Assembly: GCA_007134115.1 (NCBI GenBank)
Contig: SLLK01000316.1
Coordinates: forward strand, 1 to 6,918
From: Gammaproteobacteria bacterium
GTDB taxonomy: Bacteria > Pseudomonadota > Gammaproteobacteria > UBA5335 > SLRW01
Direction: 5' to 3'
Length of the DNA: 6,918 bases
Below are positions 1 to 5,319 of the stretch, in pieces (position 1 is the first letter of the stretch; the number at the start of each line of letters is the position of its first letter). The notes beneath the pieces were generated by a model. It saw only the letters and a program-made list of their open reading frames with translations. It was not told the DNA's origin and did no database searches. Both the position numbers and the translations under genes were made by a program.

Positions 1-90
1 AAACGCTGGACACGGCCAATCATGCACTGGAAGCAGGCGATGATTCGATTCGATATCGAACACGGCGAGCGAATTCGAGCCACTCAGTGA
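1..90 (+). CDS. IS256-family transposase, C-terminal end (partial)
   Basis: Reading frame 1 is open from the first base and gives 29 residues before the TGA at 88-90. The peptide begins KRWTRPIMHW and continues with an alternating hydrophobic/basic stretch (AMIRFDIEHGERI). IS256-family (DDE, mutator-type) transposases characteristically end in a similar K-W-T-R-P-I-x-x-W segment, followed by about 10-20 residues with an R/Q-F-x-I-x-F-like pattern, so this is the extreme C-terminus of such an enzyme. Family members cut and rejoin the IS ends during transposition. The catalytic domain lies outside the window, so activity cannot be judged. The terminal-repeat-like sequence just after the stop supports the call. 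The assignment is from a short segment recognised from memory, but the W-T-R-P-I motif and its position at a C-terminus agree well. Confidence 0.8.
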   Translation, partial: KRWTRPIMHWKQAMIRFDIEHGERIRATQ

Positions 91-115
91 CAGCCGTTTA
101 CACAAAATCTGTCAC
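87..115 (+). repeat. Subterminal inverted repeat at IS end, over transposase stop
   Basis: GTGACAG (87-93) and CTGTCAC (109-115) are perfect 7-bp inverted arms around a 15-nt loop. The left arm contains the transposase TGA stop. The arrangement could act as a transposase binding site or as a hairpin at the end of the transposase mRNA. It lacks a following T-run, so it is not a standard intrinsic terminator. Confidence 0.5.
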
Positions 116-477
116 AGACTCTTGAAGTTAATTAACAGGCCCTGTCTGACCCCGCTCAGTTTCTTATATGTCAGAATCTGTGCCTCGTGAACTCCCGTCA
201 ACTGCTCGATACTTTTCAATTCCACAATCAACTCATTCTCAACCAGCAAATCGACCCGATACCCATACTCGACATGCAGGCCCTTGTAATTCACCGGTAA
301 AGCATGTTGTTGTCGATACGCTATCCCATCCAGTGACAACTGATGCGCCAGGCATTGCTCATACACTCCTTCCAGCAATCCCGGCCCAAGCGTTCGATGC
401 ACCTCAATCGCCGCCCCGATTACTCGTCGCGACAATGCGCTGAACCCCGTAGTCCGCTTTTCCATGCCTCGGTTCAT
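112..477 (-). CDS. GxxExxY protein (PD-(D/E)XK nuclease-like), C-terminus replaced by IS end
   Basis: This encodes a 121-residue small protein. The family signature is present as G33-LL-E36-GV-Y39. A nuclease-like core follows with D76 (VDLLV), E86 and K88 (VELK), and a conserved H97-EAQ-ILTY helix. This fits the PD-(D/E)XK superfamily fold assigned to GxxExxY proteins. Their biological role is not established, and they are often found in multiple copies in accessory DNA. The start is the ATG at 477, with GGGAGG 10 nt upstream. A second in-frame ATG at 465 is possible. After the usual LLINF segment (113-117) the frame reads only KSL and stops, where family members normally continue for roughly ten more residues. 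The final codons and the TGA (112-114) lie in the IS256-type terminus, so the gene is slightly truncated and perhaps inactive. It begins 25 nt after ribD on the same strand and could be carried on the glyA-nrdR-ribD transcript. Confidence 0.85.
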   Translation of the reverse strand: MNRGMEKRTTGFSALSRRVIGAAIEVHRTLGPGLLEGVYEQCLAHQLSLDGIAYRQQHALPVNYKGLHVEYGYRVDLLVENELIVELKSIEQLTGVHEAQILTYKKLSGVRQGLLINFKSL

Positions 478-487
478 GACAACTGTT

Positions 488-493
488 CCTCCC
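488..493 (-). promoter_or_regulatory. Ribosome binding site of the GxxExxY gene
   Basis: On the minus strand GGGAGG lies 10 nt before the ATG at 477. It supports that start over the ATG at 465. It lies between the ribD stop and the GxxExxY start. Confidence 0.6.
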
Positions 494-502
494 TGAACGC
501 AA

Positions 503-1666
503 TTACTTCATGTTCTTCGTACCCTTCATGCTCTTCATGTTCAGCTTTTCAAACTTCGGGCGGGCGGTAATCCGCCAGTCTTCGCCGACGCGCTGTATAT
601 CAATCATCTCCACCGGCAGGCGCTGTGCCATGCGCTCCAGGCCCGGCAGGGTGAACAGGCCGCGGGCGGCGTCGCCCATCAGGTGGGGGGCCATGTAGAT
701 GACCAGTTCGTCCACCAGGCCGGCGGCGAGCAGTGCGCCACCCAGGCGCGGGCCGGCTTCCACCAGCACTTCGTTGATTTCCCGCTCGCCAAGCAGCGCC
801 AGTGCCGCCGCCAGGTCCACCTGCGCGTCACCGCCCACGACCGCCACTTCCGCACCGGCCTGTTCCAGCGCCTGACGGCGTGACGCATGATCACGCGCCG
901 CCAGCACCAGCGTCTGGCCCTCAAGCGCCAGCATGCGCGACGCCGGCGCCATGCGCAGCTGGCTGTCGAGTACCACCCGCAGCGGCCGGGGCCAGGGCAA
1001 CGCGCTGCCACCGGGGTGGGGCACGCCGCCGTCCAGGCGCACGTTCAGCGAGGGGTCATCGGCAAGCACGGTACCCGAACCGGTCATCACAGCGGCACTG
1101 CGCGCGCGCAGATGATGCACCTCCTCGCGCGCCTCGGGGCCCGTGACCCAGCGGCTCTCGCCACTGGCCATGGCAGTGCGGCCATCCAGACTCATGGCCG
1201 CTTTCAGGCACACCCAGGGGCGCCCGTGCTGCACCCGCGACAGAAAGCCCGGGTTCAGTTGCGCCGCGGCTTCATTCGCCACGCCCTCAATCACTTCTAT
1301 ACCCGCCTCGCGCAGGCGCGCCAGGCCGGCGCCGGCAACCCGCGGATCCGGGTCGCGCATGGCCACCACCACCCGCGCCACGCCCGCGTCAACCAGAGCG
1401 TCGGCACAGGGCGGAGTACGGCCATGATGGGCGCAGGGTTCCAGGGTGAGATACACGGTGGCGCCACGGGCTGCATTGCCGGCCGCACGCAGTGCCAGCA
1501 CTTCAGCGTGCGGCTCGCCGGCCTGCATGTGCCAGCCTTCGCCGGCCGCCTTGCCGTTGCGCACGATCACGCAACCGACCCGAGGGTTGGGCCGGGTGGT
1601 ATACAGGCCGTGGCGGGCCAGCTGCAGCGCCCGCGCCATCCAGCGGCTGTGCTCCCTGTCCGTCAT
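503..1666 (-). CDS. ribD: Riboflavin biosynthesis deaminase/reductase RibD
   Basis: This is a bifunctional cytoplasmic enzyme of riboflavin synthesis. The N-terminal domain deaminates the pyrimidinone product of GTP cyclohydrolase II, and the C-terminal domain reduces the ribosyl side chain with NADPH. Residues 1-145 are the deaminase domain, with zinc ligands in H53-A-E55, P77-C78 and P86-C87 (EPCAHHGRTPPC). Residues about 148-368 are the reductase domain (KAAMSLDGRTA, SRWVTG, GSGTVLADDPSLNVR, EVLVEAGPRLGGALL). The body is about 370 residues, close to the roughly 367 of E. coli RibD. It normally ends near DWRITARP. Here 17 extra residues follow (KFEKLNMKSMKGTKNMK), rich in K and M and partly made of a 9-bp repeat. 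The start ATG is 10 nt after nrdR, with an AAGGG ribosome site over the nrdR stop, so translation is probably coupled. Identity is certain; the effect of the tail is unknown. Confidence 0.96.
   Translation of the reverse strand: MTDREHSRWMARALQLARHGLYTTRPNPRVGCVIVRNGKAAGEGWHMQAGEPHAEVLALRAAGNAARGATVYLTLEPCAHHGRTPPCADALVDAGVARVVVAMRDPDPRVAGAGLARLREAGIEVIEGVANEAAAQLNPGFLSRVQHGRPWVCLKAAMSLDGRTAMASGESRWVTGPEAREEVHHLRARSAAVMTGSGTVLADDPSLNVRLDGGVPHPGGSALPWPRPLRVVLDSQLRMAPASRMLALEGQTLVLAARDHASRRQALEQAGAEVAVVGGDAQVDLAAALALLGEREINEVLVEAGPRLGGALLAAGLVDELVIYMAPHLMGDAARGLFTLPGLERMAQRLPVEMIDIQRVGEDWRITARPKFEKLNMKSMKGTKNMK
507..542 (-). repeat. 9-bp-period repeat array, copy 1, within the ribD 3' end
   Basis: Four adjoining 9-mers are visible on the plus strand: TTCATGTTC (507-515), TTCGTACCC (516-524), TTCATGCTC (525-533) and TTCATGTTC (534-542). 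They are followed by AGCTTTTC (543-550). Read on the minus strand they encode NMKSMKGTKNMK, the end of RibD. The segment 525-550 matches 5222-5247 at 22 of 26 positions. From memory, unverified here, short TTCATGTCC-like iterations are often seen beside GxxExxY genes in other genomes. I therefore read this as the flank of a GxxExxY-associated element. Confidence 0.7.
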
Positions 1667-1673
1667 CGCCGCG

Positions 1674-1679
1674 CCCTTA
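1674..1679 (-). promoter_or_regulatory. ribD ribosome binding site overlapping the nrdR stop
   Basis: The minus strand reads TAAGGG 7 nt before the ribD ATG. The TAA is the nrdR stop codon, so terminating ribosomes sit directly on the ribD initiation region. This suggests translational coupling and decides the ribD start. Confidence 0.6.
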
Positions 1680-2174
1680 CCTGCGGGACCGACCGGGCGT
1701 TCCGGTCACGGCGGGCGCATCGCCGCCGCCCTGCAGGCGATCAATTTCCTCGCGGAAGGCGTTGACGTCCTCGAAGCTGCGGTACACCGAAGCAAAACGC
1801 ACGTAGGCCACCTGGTCGAGCTGGCGCAGCTCGTCCATGACCCATTCGCCGATACGCCGTCCCGGTAATTCGCGCTCACCGCCGGCGCGTACGCGACGGG
1901 TGATGCGATCAATGGCGGCGTCCACGGCCTCAATGCTCACCGGACGTTTTTCCAGTGCGCGCAACAGTCCGGTGCGCAACTTGTCCTCGGAGAAGGGCTC
2001 ACGACTGCCGTCACGCTTGATCACCCGCGGCATCACCAGCTCAGCACGCTCGAAGGTGGTAAAGCGCTCGCTGCACTCGGTGCATTCCCGGCGGCGGCGC
2101 ACCTGGTCACCCTCGCCCGCCAGGCGCGAATCGATCACCTTGGTATCGTCAGCTCCACAGAAAGGACAGCGCAT
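1677..2174 (-). CDS. nrdR: Transcriptional repressor NrdR
   Basis: This is a zinc-ribbon/ATP-cone repressor of ribonucleotide reductase operons. It senses (d)ATP and binds paired NrdR boxes in nrd promoters. In 165 residues the zinc ribbon has its four cysteines at C3, C6, C31 and C34 (MRCPFCG and ECTEC), with the basic stretch QVRRRR at 24-29. The ATP-cone follows from about 48 to 138, beginning PRVIKRDGSREPFS and ending near YVRFASVYRSF. The last 20 or so residues (GGGDAPAVTGTPGRSRR) are a low-complexity tail, making the protein slightly longer than the usual 150-160. The ATG at 2174 has GGAG 5 nt upstream. It sits 45 nt after glyA and 10 nt before ribD, a common neighbourhood for nrdR. I found no convincing NrdR box in the window, so its targets lie elsewhere. 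Confidence 0.97.
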   Translation of the reverse strand: MRCPFCGADDTKVIDSRLAGEGDQVRRRRECTECSERFTTFERAELVMPRVIKRDGSREPFSEDKLRTGLLRALEKRPVSIEAVDAAIDRITRRVRAGGERELPGRRIGEWVMDELRQLDQVAYVRFASVYRSFEDVNAFREEIDRLQGGGDAPAVTGTPGRSRR

Positions 2175-2219
2175 GTTGACTCCGTTATGGCTGCCACGCC
2201 CGGGCCCGGCAGAGCACGA

Positions 2220-3479
2220 TCAGGATTGGCGATACACCGGGAAACGCGCGCACAACGCCACCACTTCCTCGCGCACCCGGGCCACTGTGCCGTCATCATC
2301 CATGTTGTCGAGCACGTCGCAGATCCAGTGCCCCAGGCGACTGCATTCATCCTCACCAAAGCCCCGGGTCGTGCAAGCCGCGGTACCGATCCGGATACCG
2401 CTGGTCACGAACGGCGACTGCGGATCATCCGGCACCGTGTTCTTGTTCACCGTGATATTGGCCTCGCCCAGCCGATTCTCGGCATCCTTGCCGGTCATCT
2501 TCTTGCTCACCAGATCCATCAGGAACAGATGATTGTCCGTCCCGCCGGAAACCACATTGTAGCCGCGCTCCATGATGACCCCGGCAAGCACCCGGGCGTT
2601 GTGGATAACTTCCTGCTGATAGGTCTTGAAGCCGGGCTCTGCGGCCTCCTTGAAAGCCACCGCCTTGGCCGCGATGACGTGCATCAGCGGGCCACCCTGG
2701 GTCCCCGGAAAGACCAGCGAATTAAGCTTTTTGGTTACCTCGGGATTCTCGCGCGCCAGCATCAGCCCGCCACGTGGACCCCGCAGTGTCTTGTGCGTGG
2801 TGGTCGTGACCACATCGGCATAAGGCACCGGGCTGGGGTACACACCGGCGGCCACCAGACCCGCGATGTGCGCCATATCCACCATCAGGAAGGCACCCAC
2901 CTTGTCGGCAATCTCGCGCATGCGCTGCCAGTCGGCCACCCGTGAATAGGCCGAAAAGCCACCCAGCACCATCTTCGGCTTGTGCTCCAGCGCCAGCGCT
3001 TCCATCTGATCGTAATCAATCATCTGGTCGGCCGGGTCCAGTCCGTAGGGCACGATATTGAACAGCTTGCCGGAGAAATTCACCGGCGCGCCGTGGGTCA
3101 GATGCCCGCCATGGTCCAGGCTCATGCCCAGCACCGTGTCACCCGGCTGCAACAACGCCAGATAGGCCGCCAGGTTGGCCTGCGAGCCGGAATGCGGCTG
3201 CACATTGGCCCAGTCGGCGCCGAACAGCGATTTGGCGCGATCAATGGCCAGTTGCTCGACGATATCCACGTACTCGCAACCGCCGTAATAGCGCTTGCCG
3301 GGATACCCCTCGGCATACTTGTTGGTCAGCAGCGAGCCCTGCGCTTCCATCACCCGCGGGCTGGTGTAGTTTTCCGAGGCAATCAGTTCGATATGATCTT
3401 CCTGACGCTGCACTTCCTTGTTCATGGCGTCCTGAAGGACGTCGTCGTAACCGGCGATCTTCATGTCCGGAGTGAACAT
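2220..3479 (-). CDS. glyA: Serine hydroxymethyltransferase GlyA
   Basis: This PLP enzyme interconverts serine and glycine, moving a one-carbon unit to and from tetrahydrofolate. It is the main source of glycine and 5,10-methylene-THF in most bacteria. The 419 residues (E. coli 417) align end to end from memory. HIELIASENYTSP is at 29-41 and NKYAEGYPGKRYYGG at 53-67. HSGSQAN is at 96-102 and the PLP-aspartate region DMAHIAG at 201-207. VVTTTTHKTLRGPRGG (223-238) contains the PLP Schiff-base lysine K230. The open frame extends 32 codons upstream (to 3575), but the added residues do not resemble the family. The chosen ATG at 3479 gives MFTPDMKIAGYDDVL, which matches the E. coli N-terminus position by position. 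AGGAG lies 11 nt upstream, a little far. glyA heads the minus-strand run glyA-nrdR-ribD. Confidence 0.98.
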   Translation of the reverse strand: MFTPDMKIAGYDDVLQDAMNKEVQRQEDHIELIASENYTSPRVMEAQGSLLTNKYAEGYPGKRYYGGCEYVDIVEQLAIDRAKSLFGADWANVQPHSGSQANLAAYLALLQPGDTVLGMSLDHGGHLTHGAPVNFSGKLFNIVPYGLDPADQMIDYDQMEALALEHKPKMVLGGFSAYSRVADWQRMREIADKVGAFLMVDMAHIAGLVAAGVYPSPVPYADVVTTTTHKTLRGPRGGLMLARENPEVTKKLNSLVFPGTQGGPLMHVIAAKAVAFKEAAEPGFKTYQQEVIHNARVLAGVIMERGYNVVSGGTDNHLFLMDLVSKKMTGKDAENRLGEANITVNKNTVPDDPQSPFVTSGIRIGTAACTTRGFGEDECSRLGHWICDVLDNMDDDGTVARVREEVVALCARFPVYRQS

Positions 3480-3490
3480 CTGGCGGCATT

Positions 3491-3522
3491 CTCCTGGGCG
3501 GGAAAGTGAGCACGGGATTGTA
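3491..3522 (-). promoter_or_regulatory. Putative glyA promoter (-10) and ribosome binding site
   Basis: On the minus strand TACAAT (3522 to 3517) matches the sigma-70 -10 hexamer at 5 of 6 positions. Initiation near 3510 would give a leader of about 30 nt. The -35 is poor: TCGTCC at 17-bp spacing matches only 3 of 6, so an activator may help. AGGAG (3495 to 3491) is the ribosome site. No clear PurR box was found. Confidence 0.42.
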
Positions 3523-3611
3523 CCGCAGAAGGCGGCGGCGGACGAGAGCAACCACCCGCGTTCGTGCCACAGCACACCGCACCGGGACGACGCTCCAGCT
3601 CACCCAATCAC

Positions 3612-3627
3612 TTGCAGGTATATGCAA
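3612..3627. repeat. Short inverted repeat upstream of glyA
   Basis: TTGCA (3612-3616) and TGCAA (3623-3627) flank 6 nt. The 16-bp dyad is the size of a dimeric repressor operator and lies about 90 bp upstream of the glyA -10. No regulator can be assigned, and chance occurrence is quite possible. Confidence 0.25.
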
Positions 3628-3838
3628 CAGCAGCCATGCCTGGCGCCATCGTGCGCATCAGGTTCATTGAAGCTGGACGGACACAAGGTGGTGGCGATAC
3701 AGCCTTATCCCCGGCTGCCGGTGTTTGATCCGCCCGCCGGCGGCGTATCCGGTGGCGCGCCGAGATCGCATTTTCTACAGTTCAGTTCGTGTCCCAACAT
3801 GGACGCACGACCGCGCTGTGTTTCCACCCGGCAACGAT

Positions 3839-3863
3839 AAAAAACGACGGCATCCATCACGCC
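3839..3863 (-). terminator. Candidate intrinsic terminator of the diguanylate cyclase gene
   Basis: On the minus strand GGCGT (3863-3859) can pair with ATGCC (3853-3849) around a 5-nt loop, with one G-U pair. Four bases later comes a run of six T (3844-3839). It lies about 54 nt beyond the cyclase stop. The stem is short and the gap to the T-run is long, so efficiency may be low. Confidence 0.35.
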
Positions 3864-3867
3864 TGTT

Positions 3868-3880
3868 ATCGGATTCCGAT
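3868..3880. repeat. Perfect 13-bp dyad downstream of the cyclase gene
   Basis: ATCGGA-T-TCCGAT is a perfect 6-1-6 palindrome, 37 nt beyond the cyclase stop. The one-base loop makes an RNA hairpin of the full length unlikely, so a protein site or chance are the alternatives. Confidence 0.3.
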
Positions 3881-3916
3881 TCACACAGATGCGGGTGCAA
3901 CCAGAGGACGGCCGGC

Positions 3917-5050
3917 TTACCCCACCTCGGTGCGATTTCGTCCGTTCTGCTTGGCCCGGTAAAGCGCCTCGTCGGACCGGGTGACCGCCGCCTCGACCGG
4001 GACGCCCTCCCGGTACAGGGCAAGGCCAAGGCTAACCGTAATATGGAGTTCGCCTGCACTAACCGTAAAGGGCATATCTGCCACCGAGCGACGCAACTTC
4101 TCGGCGACCTGGAAGGCAGATTGTTCGTCGGTGTCCTGGAGTAACACCAGAAACTCCTCCCCGCCCCAGCGCGCCACCCGGTCTTCAACCCGGACCGACT
4201 GTTGCAGTCGGCGGGCCAGCTCCACAAGCACCTCGTCGCCCACGTCATGCCCATGCTCATCATTGACGCGCTTGAACCGATCCAGGTCGGCCATGATCAG
4301 CGCATAGGCCTTACCGTGACGGACCGCGCGGGCGTGAGCAGCCCCCAGGTCCTCGCTCATGGCCCGACGATTCAGCAACCCGGTCAGGGGATCAATCATG
4401 GCATGCTGCCGCAGTTGCCGGGTCGACAAAAAATGGGCCAAATTCCCCTGGTAGAGCATTTCGGCAACGATGCAGGCCACCACTACCATGGCAACCGGAT
4501 AGATCAGGTGGTTTACCAACGCGTCCGCCGGGACCCCGTAGTAAATCAGCACCGCAGGCAAAGCAAGCAAGGGAAGGCCGTAGATCACGGGCACATCACG
4601 CAGTCCACGGGTGGCCGCAACGGAAACTGCGGCAATCACAATAATCAGACCCTGTGCGGCGTGAAGCGCCCGGACGGGGAAACCGTCCAGCGCCTGAGTG
4701 GCGCCGAAAATACCCACCTGCATGACCATCAGGGTGAAAGCCATCAACAGGAGCACGGCACGCGGCCACTGCCCTTCCGGCCAACGCCAGCGCAGACCCA
4801 GCGCTATCAGCGCCAGGATTATCACCGGCAGGCGCCACAGCGCGTTGGGATGCCCGATCAGTGCGTGCTCAGCGTAGGAAGTATATTCGTAAATCTGGAA
4901 GACGGGCGCGATGACAAGCACGGCGATAGCCACAACCAGGGCGATACGCCGCGCCGCCAGCCGCTGGTAATCACGAAAGTCATTCCGCGCCGACGCGGGG
5001 ATTTCCGGATACAGATTGTCAAGATACTGACGAAACCGTGAACCACTCAC
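3917..5050 (-). CDS. Membrane-bound diguanylate cyclase (GGDEF domain)
   Basis: This encodes a 377-residue inner-membrane protein expected to make cyclic di-GMP from two GTP. About six hydrophobic segments are visible at roughly 34-54, 73-88, 97-115, 131-147, 153-172 and 180-200. They form an N-terminal sensor of no family I can name. A linker leads to the GGDEF domain from about 215. It has D220-PLTGLLNRR, metal-binding D255 in ADLDRFKRVND, GHDVGDEVL, and the active-site signature G296-GEEF. GGEEF is a fully active variant. R287-V-E-D290, exactly five residues before the signature, is an RxxD inhibitory site, predicting product feedback. The start is GTG at 5050, with GAGG 8 nt upstream. No EAL domain or second output domain is present. 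It is transcribed alone, divergent from ettA, with a 437-nt gap before glyA. Neighbours give no hint of its signal. Confidence 0.93.
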   Translation of the reverse strand: MSGSRFRQYLDNLYPEIPASARNDFRDYQRLAARRIALVVAIAVLVIAPVFQIYEYTSYAEHALIGHPNALWRLPVIILALIALGLRWRWPEGQWPRAVLLLMAFTLMVMQVGIFGATQALDGFPVRALHAAQGLIIVIAAVSVAATRGLRDVPVIYGLPLLALPAVLIYYGVPADALVNHLIYPVAMVVVACIVAEMLYQGNLAHFLSTRQLRQHAMIDPLTGLLNRRAMSEDLGAAHARAVRHGKAYALIMADLDRFKRVNDEHGHDVGDEVLVELARRLQQSVRVEDRVARWGGEEFLVLLQDTDEQSAFQVAEKLRRSVADMPFTVSAGELHITVSLGLALYREGVPVEAAVTRSDEALYRAKQNGRNRTEVG

Positions 5051-5080
5051 AAGACCCGCCTCGCATGGGCAACAGACAAT

Positions 5081-5103
5081 CGACGTCCACGACTAAAACG
5101 TCG
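5081..5103 (-). repeat. Inverted repeat in the leader of the cyclase gene
   Basis: CGACGT (5081-5086) and ACGTCG (5098-5103) are perfect 6-bp arms with an 11-nt loop, ending about 30 nt before the GTG start. It could form a leader hairpin or an operator. Nothing further identifies it. Confidence 0.3.
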
Positions 5104-5221
5104 CACTCAACAGCACCTTAACAGTCTAGTCTTCGGTCGACGATGGTTTTCAGCGGAGCGCCGAGTCCTTGCTGCAGCCAGAATCACTACAGGCCACATG
5201 ACCAGACAGAAGCGGCACCCC

Positions 5222-5247
5222 TTCATGTTCTCCATATTCAACTTTTC
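5222..5247 (-). repeat. 9-bp-period repeat, copy 2, solo
   Basis: TTCATGTTC and TCCATATTC, then AACTTTTC, match 525-550 at 22 of 26 positions in the same orientation. The left flank is similar too (GCACCCC here, GTACCC there). Read on the minus strand it gives EKLNMENMKG against EKLNMKSMKG in the RibD tail. No GxxExxY gene accompanies it, so it is either a solo copy or the remnant of a lost element. Confidence 0.6.
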
Positions 5248-5269
5248 GATTTTTCTTAACACGGAAAAC

Positions 5270-5285
5270 GCCCGGTCCACCGGGC
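5270..5285. repeat. GC-rich hairpin just upstream of the ettA promoter
   Basis: GCCCGG (5270-5275), TCCA loop, CCGGGC (5280-5285) is a perfect 6-bp stem with a tetraloop. On the minus strand it is followed by GTTTTCC, a weak terminator-like tail, which could stop antisense transcription out of ettA. On the plus strand no T-run follows. Confidence 0.35.
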
Positions 5286-5291
5286 CGGGCC

Positions 5292-5319
5292 ATGACATCC
5301 CTTCCCCAGTCCGTATAAT
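5292..5319 (+). promoter_or_regulatory. Sigma-70 promoter of ettA
   Basis: ATGACA (5292-5297, 5 of 6 to the -35 consensus), a 16-bp spacer and TATAAT (5314-5319, perfect) form a near-consensus promoter. Initiation is expected near 5326, leaving a leader of about 36 nt before the ATG. AGGA at 5352-5355 is the ribosome site, 6 nt from the start. The strength suits a well-expressed translation factor. Confidence 0.75.

Larger units (their letters stand above)
1..121 (+). mobile_element. IS256-family insertion sequence, right end
   Basis: The element consists of the transposase 3' end (1-90) and about 31 nt of non-coding terminus. The terminus is AT-richer than its surroundings and carries the core TTTACACAAAATCTGTCA at 97-114. 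I place the boundary near 121 because from about 121 leftwards the GxxExxY reading frame no longer resembles its family. The exact base is uncertain by a few nucleotides. The left end and the 8-9 bp target duplication usual for this family lie outside the window. The IS sits inside the 3' end of the GxxExxY gene, with its transposase pointing towards that gene and towards ribD. Confidence 0.72.
3480..3916. other. Gene-free region between the diguanylate cyclase and glyA
   Basis: This 437-nt stretch shows no convincing gene on either strand. The longest plus-strand frame across it (3463-3840) starts inside glyA and encodes a composition-random, P/S/R-rich peptide. Besides the glyA promoter candidate and a weak terminator, it contains several small dyads: TTGCA-6-TGCAA at 3612-3627, CCGGC-T-GCCGG at 3711-3721, and ATCGGA-T-TCCGAT at 3868-3880. 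No tRNA or glycine/THF riboswitch pattern was recognised. It may be a decayed gene or an unrecognised leader or sRNA region. Confidence 0.6.

Noticed and set aside
507..542. CRISPR-like array
   Set aside because: The units are only 9 bp, directly adjoining and without spacers, so this is a tandem short repeat.
887..1765. Long plus-strand open frame (292 codons) opposite ribD and nrdR
   Set aside because: It lies antisense to two certain genes. The H/R/Q/A-rich composition is typical of a shadow frame in GC-rich DNA, and no domain is recognisable.
3480..3575. Longer GlyA start 32 codons upstream
   Set aside because: The added residues do not match GlyA proteins, while the ATG at 3479 aligns exactly with the E. 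coli N-terminus. The probable -10 hexamer also lies inside the longer version.
3612..3627. NrdR box or PurR box upstream of glyA
   Set aside because: The TTGCA/TGCAA dyad does not fit the NrdR box pattern or the PurR consensus closely enough to name a regulator.
3480..3660. Glycine or THF riboswitch in the glyA leader
   Set aside because: No characteristic aptamer core was seen, and the predicted leader is only about 30 nt if the TACAAT hexamer is used.
3463..3840. Plus-strand open frame of 125 codons across the glyA upstream gap
   Set aside because: It begins inside glyA, has no clear ribosome site, and gives a P/S/R/H-rich peptide with no recognisable domain.
4202..5041. Plus-strand open frame of 279 codons opposite the cyclase
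   Set aside because: It is a shadow of the GGDEF protein, very rich in H, Q and G, with no family features.
5107..5298. Minus-strand open frame of 63 codons crossing repeat copy 2
   Set aside because: It shows no ribosome site or family features. The only notable segment is the repeat itself, so it is kept as a repeat and not as a gene.
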